Of a stretch of DNA of 64,000 nt, positions 12,564 through 21,164 are shown piece by piece. The stretch lies in the NCBI RefSeq assembly GCF_008932115.1, contig NZ_CP044543.1:3168501-3232500 (forward strand), read 5' to 3'. The notes beneath the pieces were generated by a model. The model saw nothing but the letters and a program-made list of their open reading frames with translations, was not told the origin of the DNA and ran no database searches. The position numbers and the translations under genes were made by a program. Every line of letters begins with the position of its first letter. Within the stretch, counting starts at the first letter, position 1. The stretch is from Bradyrhizobium betae (lineage in GTDB: Bacteria; Pseudomonadota; Alphaproteobacteria; Rhizobiales; Xanthobacteraceae).

Positions 12564-12578
12564 GTTCAGTCACTGAAC
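12564..12578. promoter_or_regulatory. Palindromic operator candidate (GTTCAG-TCA-CTGAAC)
   Basis: GTTCAG (12564-12569) and CTGAAC (12573-12578) are perfect inverted arms with a 3-bp spacer; with flanks the match extends to 8 of 9 bases. Its size and symmetry resemble TetR-family operators. It lies in the 268-bp divergent gap between the S53 peptidase and the phosphorylase-like gene, nearer the peptidase. No TetR gene is adjacent. Confidence 0.5.
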
Positions 12579-12759
12579 AAAGTTTTTTCAGAACGACCCT
12601 TGTTCGGCAGAGGAAATCTTCCGCCACTCAAATCGACACGGAATCGGTCAGCAGACCCGACCATTCGGTGTCGATGAATTCGATCTAAGATTGTGGCGCC
12701 GGCTCACCTGCCCGACGGATGGAATGCGTTTGTCAAAATCAATTGGCGGAGACGATGCG

Positions 12760-13932
12760 ATGCTGGCCGACCGCAAATGGGTTGAGAGAAATCTTGGTTT
12801 CGATCCGATCACGACGCCGCCGCCGCGCGAAACCTTTACGGTGAAGCGCGTGGCGAAGGCGGCGGTGAAGAAGTCCGCGAAGGTCACGGCGGAAGACTTT
12901 CGCCGCGAGATCATCGATTTCGATTCCGAATCCACCGAGGGCCGCGCGTTCATGGCCTTCTCGACCTCGACCGGGCTGTCGCGCTTCACCGACATACCCT
13001 GGCCGAAGGGACTGGCGCCGCAAACCGGGCCGAAGCCGAAGGGCAACGGCAAGGGCCCGCTGCCGCGAGGGGACGTGCTGGTCGTGACCTGGACCGTCGA
13101 CGAGGGCCACGCGCTCAGCCGCGTGCTGACGCCGGGCAAGGACTCCCGCAACGACTACGTGCCCTACACGCATAATTACGCGGCCATCTCCAGCAAGATG
13201 CGCAACGGCTGCCCGGCCAAGGAACTGAAGCGGCTCGGCACCTACTGGACCACCACGATCGGCAAGAAGAAGGTCGTGGTGTTCAAATCGGACTCGCACA
13301 TGTCGCAGGACGGGCCGGAGCTGCCGAACATCGACGTCTGGCGCCAGATCATCACCGAAGTGCAGCCGACGCTCGTCATTACCACGGGCACGGCCGGTGG
13401 CATCGGCAAGCAATTCGAGGTCGGCGACGTCGTCGTCAGCCCGATCGTGCGCTTTGATTGCCTGTCCAAATTCAAGAAGCAGCCGTTCGCGCAAGAGCAT
13501 TTCTCCAGCAGGCCGGCCGTGAGCAAGAAATTCACGCAGGCCAAGGCCCTGTTCAAGGCCAATGCCGGGCAACTGCCGAAGGACAACACCAGGGCGCCGA
13601 AGATCGTCGTGCTCAAGCCGAGCGGCCTGACATCGTCCGTCGTCACGACCGACTTCTTCGGCTTCGACACCTCGGATGACCATTTCCATCTCCAGGGCCT
13701 CGGCGATGTCTCCGAAATGGGCGACGCCATCCTCGGCCTCGTGGCCCAGGAGATGGGCGACAAGGCGCCGCGCTGGCTCGCGATCCGCAACGTCTCCGAT
13801 CCGCAGATCAAGGCCGAGGGCACCCTGAAGCAGCAGGAGCAGCTCGCCGCCCCGATCTACAAGGGGTTCGGCCGCTGGAGCACGGTCTGCAGCGCCATCA
13901 CCTGCTGGGCCAGCATCGCCGCGGAGCCTTAA
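12760..13932 (+). CDS. Orphan nucleoside-phosphorylase-superfamily-like protein
   Basis: A 390-residue protein whose C-terminal half resembles the PNP/UDP phosphorylase fold. VITTGTAGGIGKQFEVGDVVVS (206-227) fits the family's phosphate/ribose loop, EMGDAILGL (319-327) lies where the base/ribose-binding methionine-glutamate region occurs, and AIRNVSDPQ (341-349) matches the R-x-x-SD strand. The N-terminal 100 residues are basic, Pro-rich and unlike phosphorylases. ATG 12760 has GGCGGAG at 12745; ATG 12724 and TTG 12691 are longer options. No purine-salvage gene is nearby. It may be a nucleosidase or sensor; function is inferred from fold motifs only. Confidence 0.6.
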   Translation: MLADRKWVERNLGFDPITTPPPRETFTVKRVAKAAVKKSAKVTAEDFRREIIDFDSESTEGRAFMAFSTSTGLSRFTDIPWPKGLAPQTGPKPKGNGKGPLPRGDVLVVTWTVDEGHALSRVLTPGKDSRNDYVPYTHNYAAISSKMRNGCPAKELKRLGTYWTTTIGKKKVVVFKSDSHMSQDGPELPNIDVWRQIITEVQPTLVITTGTAGGIGKQFEVGDVVVSPIVRFDCLSKFKKQPFAQEHFSSRPAVSKKFTQAKALFKANAGQLPKDNTRAPKIVVLKPSGLTSSVVTTDFFGFDTSDDHFHLQGLGDVSEMGDAILGLVAQEMGDKAPRWLAIRNVSDPQIKAEGTLKQQEQLAAPIYKGFGRWSTVCSAITCWASIAAEP

Positions 13933-14018
13933 GACGCAGCCGAGGCAAGGTCAGCCTCCCTTGCCGAAGCGATCTGGCATGTCTACCTCTCGCGGGTGAT
14001 TTCGTGAGAGGAACTCCC

Positions 14019-14759
14019 ATGCTGGATGCCGCCGTCAAGGCGCTGTCGCAAATGATCTCGCCGCCGATGCGCTCGATCCTGTGGCGATCGATCGGGCTTG
14101 CCCTGGTGCTGATCATCGTGCTGGCGATCGGATTGCAGCGGCTGCTGAGCTGGTTTGCAACCTATGGCGAGGTCTGGCTCGAGGGCATGCTCGGACCGGG
14201 CTGGCACGCGTCGCTGGAAGTGCTCGCCTGGATCATCTCGATCGCGGCCGGACTTGGCGTCGTGTTCGGCAGTGTGTTCCTGATGCCCGCGATCACCTCG
14301 CTGGTGGCGAGCCTGTTCGTCGACGACGTCGCCGACATCGTCGAGCGCGAACATTATCCCGCCGAGCAGCCGGGCGTCGCGCTGCCCTTCAACCAGGCGA
14401 TCTACGAAGGCATCAAGACGGCGCTGCTGACGATTCTGGTTTATCTGATCGCGCTGCCGCTGGTGTTCCTCGCAGGCGCCGGTTTCCTGGTCTTCTTCTT
14501 CGCCGCCGCCTGGCTGCTCGGCCGCGAATATTTCGAGCTCGCCGCGATGCGCTTCCGTTCGCCGGAGGAGGCCAAGGCGATGCGCCGCGACAATGCCGCG
14601 ATCATCTTCACCGCCGGCCTGTTCATCGCGGCCTTCGTCTCGATCCCGATCGTGAACCTGGCGACGCCGATCTTCGGCATGGCCTTCATGGTTCACATGC
14701 ACAAGCGCCTGTCGGGGCCGCGGCCCGAACTGATCGAGCCGGCGCGGCAGATGCGGTGA
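14019..14759 (+). CDS. EI24/CysZ-like membrane protein
   Basis: A 246-residue inner-membrane protein with about four hydrophobic segments (about 21-45, 65-90, 135-170 and 195-225). It matches the EI24-domain pattern (formerly DUF540), the family that includes the sulfate-uptake protein CysZ. Typical elements are FLMPAITSLVASLFVDDVAD and the long hydrophobic hairpin LIALPLVFLAGAGFLVFFFAAAW. ATG 14019 has GAGAGGA at 14006; GTG 14004 is the alternative. It is convergent with nth. Substrate and role are unknown. Confidence 0.8.
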   Translation: MLDAAVKALSQMISPPMRSILWRSIGLALVLIIVLAIGLQRLLSWFATYGEVWLEGMLGPGWHASLEVLAWIISIAAGLGVVFGSVFLMPAITSLVASLFVDDVADIVEREHYPAEQPGVALPFNQAIYEGIKTALLTILVYLIALPLVFLAGAGFLVFFFAAAWLLGREYFELAAMRFRSPEEAKAMRRDNAAIIFTAGLFIAAFVSIPIVNLATPIFGMAFMVHMHKRLSGPRPELIEPARQMR

Positions 14760-14780
14760 TCGCCTCTACCTCTCCCCGGC

Positions 14781-15533
14781 TCAGACCGTCTTCTCCGGCC
14801 ACCGGCAAAGATCGTTGATCAGGCATACCTCGCAGCGCGGCTTGCGCGCGAGGCAGGTGTAGCGGCCGTGCAGGATCAGCCAGTGATGCGCATGCAGCAT
14901 GAACTCGGCGGGGATCACCTTTTCGAGCCCGAGCTCGACCTCGAGCGGTGTCTTGCCCGGCGCAAGCCCAGTGCGGTTGCCGACGCGGAAGACATGCGTG
15001 TCGACCGCCATGGTGTGCTCGCCGAATGCCATGTTGAGCACCACGTTGGCCGTCTTTCGCCCGGCGCCCGGTAGCGATTCGATCTCCGCTCGCGTACGCG
15101 GCACCTCGCCGCCGAACTCGCTGAGCAGCTTGGCAGACAGCGCGATCACATTCTTCGCCTTGGTGCGATAGAGACCGATGGTCTTGATGTACTCGCGCAG
15201 GCGCTCTTCGCCGAGGTCGAGCATCTTCTGCGGCGTGTCGGCGACCTCGAACAGAGCGCGCGTAGCCTTGTTGACCCCGGCATCGGTCGCTTGCGCCGAC
15301 AGCACGACGGCGACCAGCAGCGTGAAGGGATTGACGTGCTCGAGCTCGCCCTTCGGCTCGGGATTGGCCTTGCGGAAGCGGCTGAAGACCTCGCGGACCT
15401 CGGCTGGAGTCCAGGGCTTTGGAGCCTTCAGTGAAGTCCTTGCGGGGGCTTTCGGCTTCGCGGCCGCCGCCTTTGCCTTCTTCTTCGGCACAGCCGCTTT
15501 GCGCGGAGCCGGCTTGCGGGTGATTTTCGCCAT
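14781..15533 (-). CDS. nth: Endonuclease III (DNA glycosylase/AP lyase)
   Basis: Base-excision repair enzyme that removes oxidised pyrimidines and nicks abasic sites. The 250-residue protein has the helix-hairpin-helix LPGAGRKTANVV with catalytic Lys160 and Asp178 in VDTHVFRVGN. Cys227, 234, 237 and 243 form the C-x6-C-x2-C-x5-C [4Fe-4S] cluster. ATG 15533 gives a Lys/Ala/Pro-rich N-terminal extension of about 35 residues, common in rhizobial homologues; the frame is open further upstream but overlaps the divergent DUF2244 gene. Confidence 0.95.
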   Translation of the reverse strand: MAKITRKPAPRKAAVPKKKAKAAAAKPKAPARTSLKAPKPWTPAEVREVFSRFRKANPEPKGELEHVNPFTLLVAVVLSAQATDAGVNKATRALFEVADTPQKMLDLGEERLREYIKTIGLYRTKAKNVIALSAKLLSEFGGEVPRTRAEIESLPGAGRKTANVVLNMAFGEHTMAVDTHVFRVGNRTGLAPGKTPLEVELGLEKVIPAEFMLHAHHWLILHGRYTCLARKPRCEVCLINDLCRWPEKTV

Positions 15534-15555
15534 GATCGGGATATACTGAGGGACG

Positions 15556-16074
15556 ATGAGCACAGGCAACGAAATTGAGCGCGAGAGAGACGTAGAGATA
15601 TTCTCCGCGCGGCTGACGCCCCACCGCTCGCTGAACCGCACCGGCTTCCTCGCCGTGATGCTGTTCCTGAGCGCGGTCAGCTTCGTCACTGGCCTGGTCT
15701 TCCTGATGATGGGCGCCTGGCCCGTATTCGGCTTCTTCGGCCTCGACGTGCTGGTGATCTGGTGGGCCTTCAAGGTCAATTTCCGCGCGGCACGGGCGAG
15801 CGAGGAGATCGTGGTCACGCCGTCCGAATTGCGGGTGCGGCGGGTCAGTCATCGCGGCCAGGTCGTCGAATGGGCATTCAATCCGCTCTGGGTCCGGCTC
15901 GACACGGAGATCGACGAGGATTTTGGCATCGAGCATCTCTATCTGATCTCCCGCGGCCGCCGGCTCCGCATCGCGGGCTTTCTGGGGCCGCAGGAAAAGG
16001 CAAGTTTCTACAATGGCTTGGTTGAAGCACTCAATGCAGCCAAGCGGGGACCGACCTACAATCCGATCACCTGA
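15556..16074 (+). CDS. DUF2244 membrane protein
   Basis: A 172-residue protein with two adjacent membrane helices (about 29-52 and 55-74) and a C-terminal soluble beta domain. The pattern SLNRTGFLAVMLFL, then WPVFGFFGLDVLVIWWAF, then the Arg-rich strands EELRVRRV and LYLISRGRRLRIAGFLGP is that of DUF2244, found across alphaproteobacteria. It starts 22 bp from the divergent nth gene. Function is unknown. Confidence 0.85.
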   Translation: MSTGNEIERERDVEIFSARLTPHRSLNRTGFLAVMLFLSAVSFVTGLVFLMMGAWPVFGFFGLDVLVIWWAFKVNFRAARASEEIVVTPSELRVRRVSHRGQVVEWAFNPLWVRLDTEIDEDFGIEHLYLISRGRRLRIAGFLGPQEKASFYNGLVEALNAAKRGPTYNPIT

Positions 16075-16128
16075 TCCGGGGCGGAAATCGGGTGGTTTCC
16101 AATCGGCCCGTCTCCTACATTCCCGGCC

Positions 16129-17025
16129 ATGATGACACTCGCCATACATGACCAGCGCCTGGCCAAGCCGGGCCCCCAGAACGCCGCGCTGCGCGACTAT
16201 GATTCCGTGCGACGGGCGATCGCCTTCATCTCGGAGAAGTGGCGCGCGCAGCCGACCATCGAGGCGATGGCGGATGCCGCCGGCGTGACACCGGATGAGC
16301 TGCACCATCTGTTCCGCCGCTGGGCCTCGATCACACCGAAGGCCTTCATGCAGGCGCTGACGCTCGACCATGCCAAGGGCCTGCTCAGGGACTCCGCGAG
16401 CATCCTCGATGCCGCACTCGACTCAGGCCTCTCGGGTCCGGGCCGGCTGCACGATCTCTTCGTCACGCATGAAGCGATGTCGCCGGGCGAATGGAAGAAC
16501 GGCGGCGCGGGATTGACGCTGCGCTACGGCTTCCATCCCTCCCCCTTCGGCACGGCGATCGTGATCGCGACCGATCGCGGCCTGTCGGGCCTCGCCTTCG
16601 CCGATCCCGGCGAGGAGAAAGCCTCGCTCGCCGACATGACCCGGCGCTGGCCGAAAGCCACTTACGTCGAGGACCATGAAGGCACCGCGCCGCTGGCGCA
16701 GCGCATCTTCGATACGAAATTGTGGCGGCCGGACCAGCCGCTGCGCGTGGTGATGATCGGCACCGATTTCGAGGTGCGGGTGTGGGAGACGCTGCTGAAG
16801 ATCCCGATGGGCCGCGCCGTGTCCTATTCCGACATCGCCTGCAACATCGACAAGCCGAAGGCGTCACGCGCCGTCGGTGCAGCGGTCGGTAAGAACCCGG
16901 TGTCGTTCGTCGTGCCCTGCCACCGCGCGCTCGGCAAGAGCGGCACGCTCACCGGCTATCACTGGGGCATCACCCGCAAGCAGGCGATGCTCGGCTGGGA
17001 GGCCGGTCAGTTGGGGATGCAGTAG
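16129..17025 (+). CDS. Ada-like AraC-type HTH plus O6-methylguanine-DNA methyltransferase
   Basis: A 298-residue two-domain repair protein. Residues 25-120 form an AraC-type helix-turn-helix (IEAMADAAGVTPDELHHLFRRW). Residues 128-215 are the ribonuclease-like methyltransferase N-domain. Residues 215-295 are the catalytic domain with PCHR at 263-266 and acceptor Cys264. Compared with E. coli Ada it lacks the N-terminal zinc domain with the phosphotriester-accepting cysteine, so methyl-triggered activation as in Ada is unlikely. ATG 16129 and ATG 16132 are both possible starts. Acts in direct reversal of DNA alkylation. Confidence 0.93.
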   Translation: MMTLAIHDQRLAKPGPQNAALRDYDSVRRAIAFISEKWRAQPTIEAMADAAGVTPDELHHLFRRWASITPKAFMQALTLDHAKGLLRDSASILDAALDSGLSGPGRLHDLFVTHEAMSPGEWKNGGAGLTLRYGFHPSPFGTAIVIATDRGLSGLAFADPGEEKASLADMTRRWPKATYVEDHEGTAPLAQRIFDTKLWRPDQPLRVVMIGTDFEVRVWETLLKIPMGRAVSYSDIACNIDKPKASRAVGAAVGKNPVSFVVPCHRALGKSGTLTGYHWGITRKQAMLGWEAGQLGMQ

Positions 17026-17030
17026 CTCTT

Positions 17031-17117
17031 CTCCCTCGCCCCGCTTGCGGGGAGAGGGTCGGGGTGAGGGGGACTCTCCGCAGGAACGGTGACGTTTGGA
17101 TTCGCGGGGAGAGGCAA
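17031..17117. repeat. Short palindromic repeat
   Basis: Arms CCCTCGCCCCGC and GCGGGGAGAGGG with a following GGGTGAGGGGG and a distal CGGGGAGAGGC resemble the 10681-10836 element. It occupies the gap between convergent genes (Ada-like gene and gpmA). Confidence 0.6.
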
Positions 17118-17122
17118 AGAAC

Positions 17123-17746
17123 TCAGCCCGCCAGGTCCAGCTTCGAGGCCACGGTCGAATCCGCATTGAGCCGGTAGATGATCGGCACGCCGGTCGCGAG
17201 CTCGCGCTTCAGGATGCCTTCGGGCGACAGCTTCTCCAGCACCATGATCAGCGCGCGCAGCGAATTGCCGTGGGCGGCGACCAGCGTGCGCTTGCCGTTG
17301 AGCACGCCGGGCAGGATCTCCTGGACGTAATAGGGCAGCGCGCGCGCGAGCGTGTCCTTCAGGCTCTCGCCGCCGGGCGGCGGCACGTCGTAGGAACGGC
17401 GCCAGATCAGCACCTGGTCCTCGCCCCATTTCTTGCGCGCGTCGTCCTTGTTGAGGCCGGAGAGATCGCCGTAGTCGCGCTCGTTCAGCGCGAGGTTCTT
17501 CGTGGTCGGCAAGCCTTTCTGGCCGAGCTCGCCAAGAATGAGATCGAGCGTGTGCTGCGCGCGCAGCAGAACCGAAGTGTAGGCGACGTCGAACACGAGG
17601 CCCTGCGCCTTCAACTTGCGGCCGGCTTCAGTGGCTTCCTTGACACCGAGTTCGGTGAGATCGGGGTCCTTCCAACCGGTGAACAGGTTCTTCAAATTCC
17701 ATTCGCTCTGGCCGTGGCGCACGAGCACGAGGAGACGTTCACTCAT
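17123..17746 (-). CDS. gpmA: 2,3-bisphosphoglycerate-dependent phosphoglycerate mutase
   Basis: Interconverts 3- and 2-phosphoglycerate in glycolysis and gluconeogenesis. The 207-residue protein has the RHG motif with phospho-acceptor His11 ([10 protein letters not shown]), Arg62, Glu89 ([11 protein letters not shown]) and His159 ([10 protein letters not shown]). It is shorter than the roughly 250-residue E. coli enzyme, which is usual for alphaproteobacterial GpmA. It lies downstream of dapB on the same strand across an 82-bp gap containing a palindromic repeat. Confidence 0.95.
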   Translation of the reverse strand: MSERLLVLVRHGQSEWNLKNLFTGWKDPDLTELGVKEATEAGRKLKAQGLVFDVAYTSVLLRAQHTLDLILGELGQKGLPTTKNLALNERDYGDLSGLNKDDARKKWGEDQVLIWRRSYDVPPPGGESLKDTLARALPYYVQEILPGVLNGKRTLVAAHGNSLRALIMVLEKLSPEGILKRELATGVPIIYRLNADSTVASKLDLAG

Positions 17747-17771
17747 TGACTATTTCCGTTCTTTATTTTTT

Positions 17772-17820
17772 GAGCATGACCTTGTCGGAAAACCGCTTCA
17801 CACTTTTCCGGGTCATGCTC
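17772..17820. repeat. GAGCATGACC palindromic repeat
   Basis: GAGCATGACC (17772-17781) and GGTCATGCTC (17811-17820) are perfect 10-bp inverted arms, with TCGGAAAA and TTTTCCGG forming an inner near-inverted pair. A diverged relative is at 32947-32994. It lies between dapB and gpmA and may act as a transcript-processing or termination hairpin. Confidence 0.8.
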
Positions 17821-17828
17821 GCCTTCGT

Positions 17829-18644
17829 TCAGAGATCCGCGAGGCCGAGCACGTCGGCCATGGAGTAGTGCCCCGGCTTCTTGCCATGCGCCCATAGCGC
17901 CGCCTTCAGCGCGCCGTGCGCGAACAGCATGCGGTCTTCGGCGAGATGCGACAGCGTCAGCCGCTCGAACGGGCCGAGGAAGGTCACGCTGTGCTCACCC
18001 GCGACAGTGCCGCCGCGCAAGGAGGCAAAGCCGATCGCACCTGGCTTGCGTGCGCCGGTGATGCCGTCGCGGCCGCGTTCCGCATTGTCCTCGAGCGAGA
18101 TGCCGCGGCCGCTGGCTGCCGCCTGGCCCAGCATCAGCGCGGTGCCGGAGGGCGCGTCGACCTTCATGCGATGATGCGTTTCGACGATTTCGATATCGAA
18201 GCTCTCGTCGAGCGCCTTGGCGACGCGCTTGACCACGGCGGCGAGCAGATTGACGCCGAGGCTCATATTGCCGGACTGGACCACGACCGCGCGATTGGTG
18301 ACGCTCTTGATCACGGCGTTGTCGGAGGCCGACAGGCCGGTGGTACCGATGACGTGGACGATGCCGCGCTCGGCCGCGATCGCGACATTGGCGATGGTCG
18401 CGGCCGGCACGGTGAAATCGAGGATGCCGTCGGCGTCCTTCGACATCGCCCAGAGATCGGCGGAGAGCTTGATGCCGTTGGCCGGGAGCCCCGCGAGCAC
18501 GCCGGAATCCTTGCCGAGCAGCTCCGAGCCCGGAGCCTCCAGGGCGCCGGCCAGCACCGCGCCCTTGGTATCGGCGATCGCCCGCGTCAGCGCACGGCCC
18601 ATCCGGCCGCCGGCTCCAGCAACAATCAAGCGCATGTCGGACAT
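17829..18644 (-). CDS. dapB: 4-hydroxy-tetrahydrodipicolinate reductase
   Basis: NAD(P)H-dependent step of the diaminopimelate/lysine pathway. The 271-residue protein has the Rossmann motif GAGGRMGR (10-17), the catalytic signature [16 protein letters not shown] with His157/His158 and Lys161, and IGTTGLS at the nucleotide site. The start may be ATG 18644 (MSDMRLIV) or ATG 18635. Length is normal. Confidence 0.95.
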   Translation of the reverse strand: MSDMRLIVAGAGGRMGRALTRAIADTKGAVLAGALEAPGSELLGKDSGVLAGLPANGIKLSADLWAMSKDADGILDFTVPAATIANVAIAAERGIVHVIGTTGLSASDNAVIKSVTNRAVVVQSGNMSLGVNLLAAVVKRVAKALDESFDIEIVETHHRMKVDAPSGTALMLGQAAASGRGISLEDNAERGRDGITGARKPGAIGFASLRGGTVAGEHSVTFLGPFERLTLSHLAEDRMLFAHGALKAALWAHGKKPGHYSMADVLGLADL

Positions 18645-18714
18645 GGTGCGATCCTCTTCGGGGCCGTTTTAGCGGGGGGATGCAGTTCCGGCAACCGAGG
18701 GGGCAATACTCCAT

Positions 18715-18784
18715 CGTCATGCCCGGGCTTGTCCCGCCTGCGGGGCCGAAGCCCCTTCGGCGCGGCGAAGGCCCGGCCATGACG
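18715..18784. repeat. CGTCATGCCCGGG palindromic repeat
   Basis: CGTCATGCCCGGGC at the left and GCCCGGCCATGACG at the right are near-perfect inverted arms. An inner GGGGC/GCCCC pair surrounds CGAA. This type is common between genes in Bradyrhizobium. It lies between the DUF1330 gene and dapB. Confidence 0.75.
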
Positions 18785-18788
18785 GAGG

Positions 18789-19100
18789 CTAGCCGTCCGC
18801 TGGCTGCGGGCCGTCATAGCCCTCGATGATGATGAGGTCGGCGATCGAGTGCGGCTGGCGCACCTTGATGTTGGCCTGGTATTCCGGCGAGTTGTAGCAG
18901 GCGATCGCGGTCTCGTAGTCCGGGAATTCGATCACGACGTTACGGGTGCGGCTGGCGCCTTCGACGGTGGTGAATTTGCCGGCGCGGACGACGAAGCGGG
19001 CGCCCCATTTCTTGAAGATCGCGCCGTTGGCGACGGCATAGGGCTTGTAGCCCTCGTCGCTGCTCACATCGACGCGTCCGATCCAGTAGCCCTTTGCCAT
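18789..19100 (-). CDS. DUF1330 small protein
   Basis: A 103-residue protein matching DUF1330 of the dimeric alpha/beta-barrel fold. It begins KGYWIGRVDVSSDEGYKPYAVANGAIFKK and contains VVIEFPDYETAIACYNSPEYQ, a family hallmark. It lies 23 bp downstream of pyrF on the same strand, so they probably share a transcript. Function is not established. Confidence 0.9.
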   Translation of the reverse strand: MAKGYWIGRVDVSSDEGYKPYAVANGAIFKKWGARFVVRAGKFTTVEGASRTRNVVIEFPDYETAIACYNSPEYQANIKVRQPHSIADLIIIEGYDGPQPADG

Positions 19101-19123
19101 TGTTCTTCTCCCTTGTTGGTTGG

Positions 19124-19834
19124 TCAGCCGAGCGCCTGGGCGATCTCGGCCTGGATGGCGTCTGCGACCGCCCTGGGGTCGGCGGCTTCCACGACCGGCC
19201 GCCCGACGACGAGATAATCCGCGCCCGCGCTGATCGCGCGGCCCGGCGTCATGATGCGTTTCTGGTCGCCGCTCGCCGCGCCCGCCGGACGGATGCCGGG
19301 CGTGACGAGATGCAACTGATGACCGACGATCTTGCGCAGGCTGCCGACTTCCTCGGGCGAGCAGACGAGGCCGTCCACGCCGAGCACCTGCGCCTGCTGC
19401 GCGCGCGCTTCGACGAGCTCGGAGACGCCGAGCCGATAGCCGGCCGCATGCAGATCATCGTCGTTGTAGGAGGTCAGCACCGTGACAGCGAGGATCTTCA
19501 GGCTCGCGCTGCCGCGGCCTTCGACGGCGCCCTTCATGGTCTGCGGATAGGCATGCACGGTGAGGCAGGTCGCGCCCAGCCGGGTGATGCTCTCGACGCC
19601 TTGCGCCACGGTGTTGCCGATGTCGTGCAGCTTGAGGTCGAGAAAGACCTTCTTGCCCTTGTCGGCGAGCCTGGCGACGAGCGGCAAGCCGCCGGCATAA
19701 GCGAGGCGATAGCCGATCTTGTAGAAGGTGACGCTGTCGCCGAGCCTTGCGATCATCGCTTCGGCGGCATCGACGCCGGGCAAATCGAGCGCGACGATCA
19801 GACGGTCTTTCGGGGCGATCTCGGCTGGCGTCAT
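19124..19834 (-). CDS. pyrF: Orotidine 5'-phosphate decarboxylase
   Basis: Final step of de novo UMP synthesis. The 236-residue TIM-barrel protein has the catalytic DLKLHDI motif (Asp66, Lys68, Asp71), substrate-contacting LIVALD near the N-terminus and the phosphate-binding VVGRPV near the C-terminus. It is preceded six bases away by the FMN reductase gene and followed by the DUF1330 gene on the same strand. Confidence 0.96.
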   Translation of the reverse strand: MTPAEIAPKDRLIVALDLPGVDAAEAMIARLGDSVTFYKIGYRLAYAGGLPLVARLADKGKKVFLDLKLHDIGNTVAQGVESITRLGATCLTVHAYPQTMKGAVEGRGSASLKILAVTVLTSYNDDDLHAAGYRLGVSELVEARAQQAQVLGVDGLVCSPEEVGSLRKIVGHQLHLVTPGIRPAGAASGDQKRIMTPGRAISAGADYLVVGRPVVEAADPRAVADAIQAEIAQALG

Positions 19835-19840
19835 GTCACC

Positions 19841-20419
19841 TCACATCATGCGTTGGGAAATGTCGATCAGCTGCGCGACCAACTCCTTCAACGCGGCGAT
19901 ATCGCCTTCGTTCTTCAGCCTGTCCATATCGTCATAGGCCTGGTCGGCAAAGGCGAGCGTGAACTGGCTGGCGATCACATTGGCGTGGCAGGAGGTCAGA
20001 ATCAGGCGCAGCGCCTGCAGCGCGCGGGCGGCACCGAGCCGGCTCTGCGAGGCGCCGGCGAGCGCGAAGGCGCGGTTGCGGAAGACTTCGCAGCGCGTCT
20101 CGTGCGGATCCTGCACGCGGCTGACCCAGTCGATCGCGTTCTTCAGCAGCGGCGGCACCGAGGCGTTGTATTCGGGCGAGACGAACAGCACGCCATGATG
20201 TGTGCCGATCATGCGCTTGAGATTGATCGCGTGCTTGGGCACGCCGGATTTGGCCTGGAGATCACCGTCGTAGATCGGCAGCGGAAAATCGGCGAGCGAG
20301 ATGCGGGTGACGTCGACGCCGGCCCGGGCAAATTCATAGGCGGCAACCGCCGCCAGCTTCGCATTGTGCGAGCCGGTGCGCAGCGAGCCGGGAATGACCA
20401 GGATTTTGGGTGCGGACAT
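19841..20419 (-). CDS. NADPH-dependent FMN reductase-like flavoprotein
   Basis: A 192-residue flavodoxin-fold protein. The FMN-phosphate loop is PGSLRTGSHNAKLA near residue 10, and SPEYNASVPPLLKNAIDW is the family's second signature (flavin ring and dimer contact). ATG 20419 (MSAPKILVIPGS) is preferred over the 13-residue longer frame. Likely reduces quinones, azo compounds or flavin using NAD(P)H in the cytoplasm. Physiological substrate is unknown. Co-oriented with pyrF. Confidence 0.88.
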   Translation of the reverse strand: MSAPKILVIPGSLRTGSHNAKLAAVAAYEFARAGVDVTRISLADFPLPIYDGDLQAKSGVPKHAINLKRMIGTHHGVLFVSPEYNASVPPLLKNAIDWVSRVQDPHETRCEVFRNRAFALAGASQSRLGAARALQALRLILTSCHANVIASQFTLAFADQAYDDMDRLKNEGDIAALKELVAQLIDISQRMM

Positions 20420-20476
20420 CCGCTTCCATGCGTTCGGCGAAACGAGCCCGCCGCGCAAGGGAGAATGCCGACGGAA

Positions 20477-21076
20477 TTAGTCCTTGCGATACACCCAGAC
20501 GCGCGCCGGCGGAAGGTTCATCCAGATCCGTTCCGAGGCCTCTGTGGACACGCCGGGCAGCGACTTCGGGATCGGCGGCACAACCGCGTAGGTGAACTGA
20601 ACGAAGGGCGCCCCGGGCGCGAGCGCCGTGAAGGCGTCGCGGATCAGCCGCAGCCGCGTCAGCATCGGCTTTGTGACGAGCGGGAGGCCCGAGACGACGG
20701 CGGAGGCCGGCGCACCCAGAACGTTCCAGAGCGTGTCACGCAGGCGATAGGCATCACCCTGCACCACCTTGGCCTGCGGATAGCGGTCGCGCAGCAGGGC
20801 GCAGAAACCGGGATTGTATTCGACGAGGACGAGGCGCTTCTGGTCGATGCCGCGCTCGACCAGCGCCGAGGTGATTGCGCCGGTGCCGGGCCCGAGCTCG
20901 ACCACAGGAGCGTCCGAATTGACGTCGACGTAATGGGCCATGGTCCGGGCGAGCAGCTTGCCCGACGGCATCACCGCGCCCATGTGGAGGGGCTTTTCGA
21001 TCCACGACCTTAGAAATCGCACCTCGTCATCGAGACGGGGCTTCTTCAACGCACGCGCGGACGATGGCAATGGCAT
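20477..21076 (-). CDS. PmtA-like SAM-dependent phospholipid N-methyltransferase
   Basis: A 199-residue class I methyltransferase. The SAM-binding motif is VVELGPGTGAIT (from 58), preceded by FLRSWIEKPLHMGAVMPSG, which resembles rhizobial phosphatidylethanolamine N-methyltransferases. These make phosphatidylcholine, a lipid needed for normal symbiosis in bradyrhizobia. The protein has no transmembrane segment, as expected for the soluble Pmt type. Bradyrhizobia carry several Pmt paralogues and I cannot tell which this is; an rRNA dimethylase-like methyltransferase is the main alternative. Confidence 0.65.
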   Translation of the reverse strand: MPLPSSARALKKPRLDDEVRFLRSWIEKPLHMGAVMPSGKLLARTMAHYVDVNSDAPVVELGPGTGAITSALVERGIDQKRLVLVEYNPGFCALLRDRYPQAKVVQGDAYRLRDTLWNVLGAPASAVVSGLPLVTKPMLTRLRLIRDAFTALAPGAPFVQFTYAVVPPIPKSLPGVSTEASERIWMNLPPARVWVYRKD

Positions 21077-21164
21077 GTCTGGACCGGACGGGACCGCAGG
21101 AACGCGGCGTGTCAGAAAATAGTCATAAACAGGTATAGGCCGAAGGCGGCACGGTCAAGACGAG

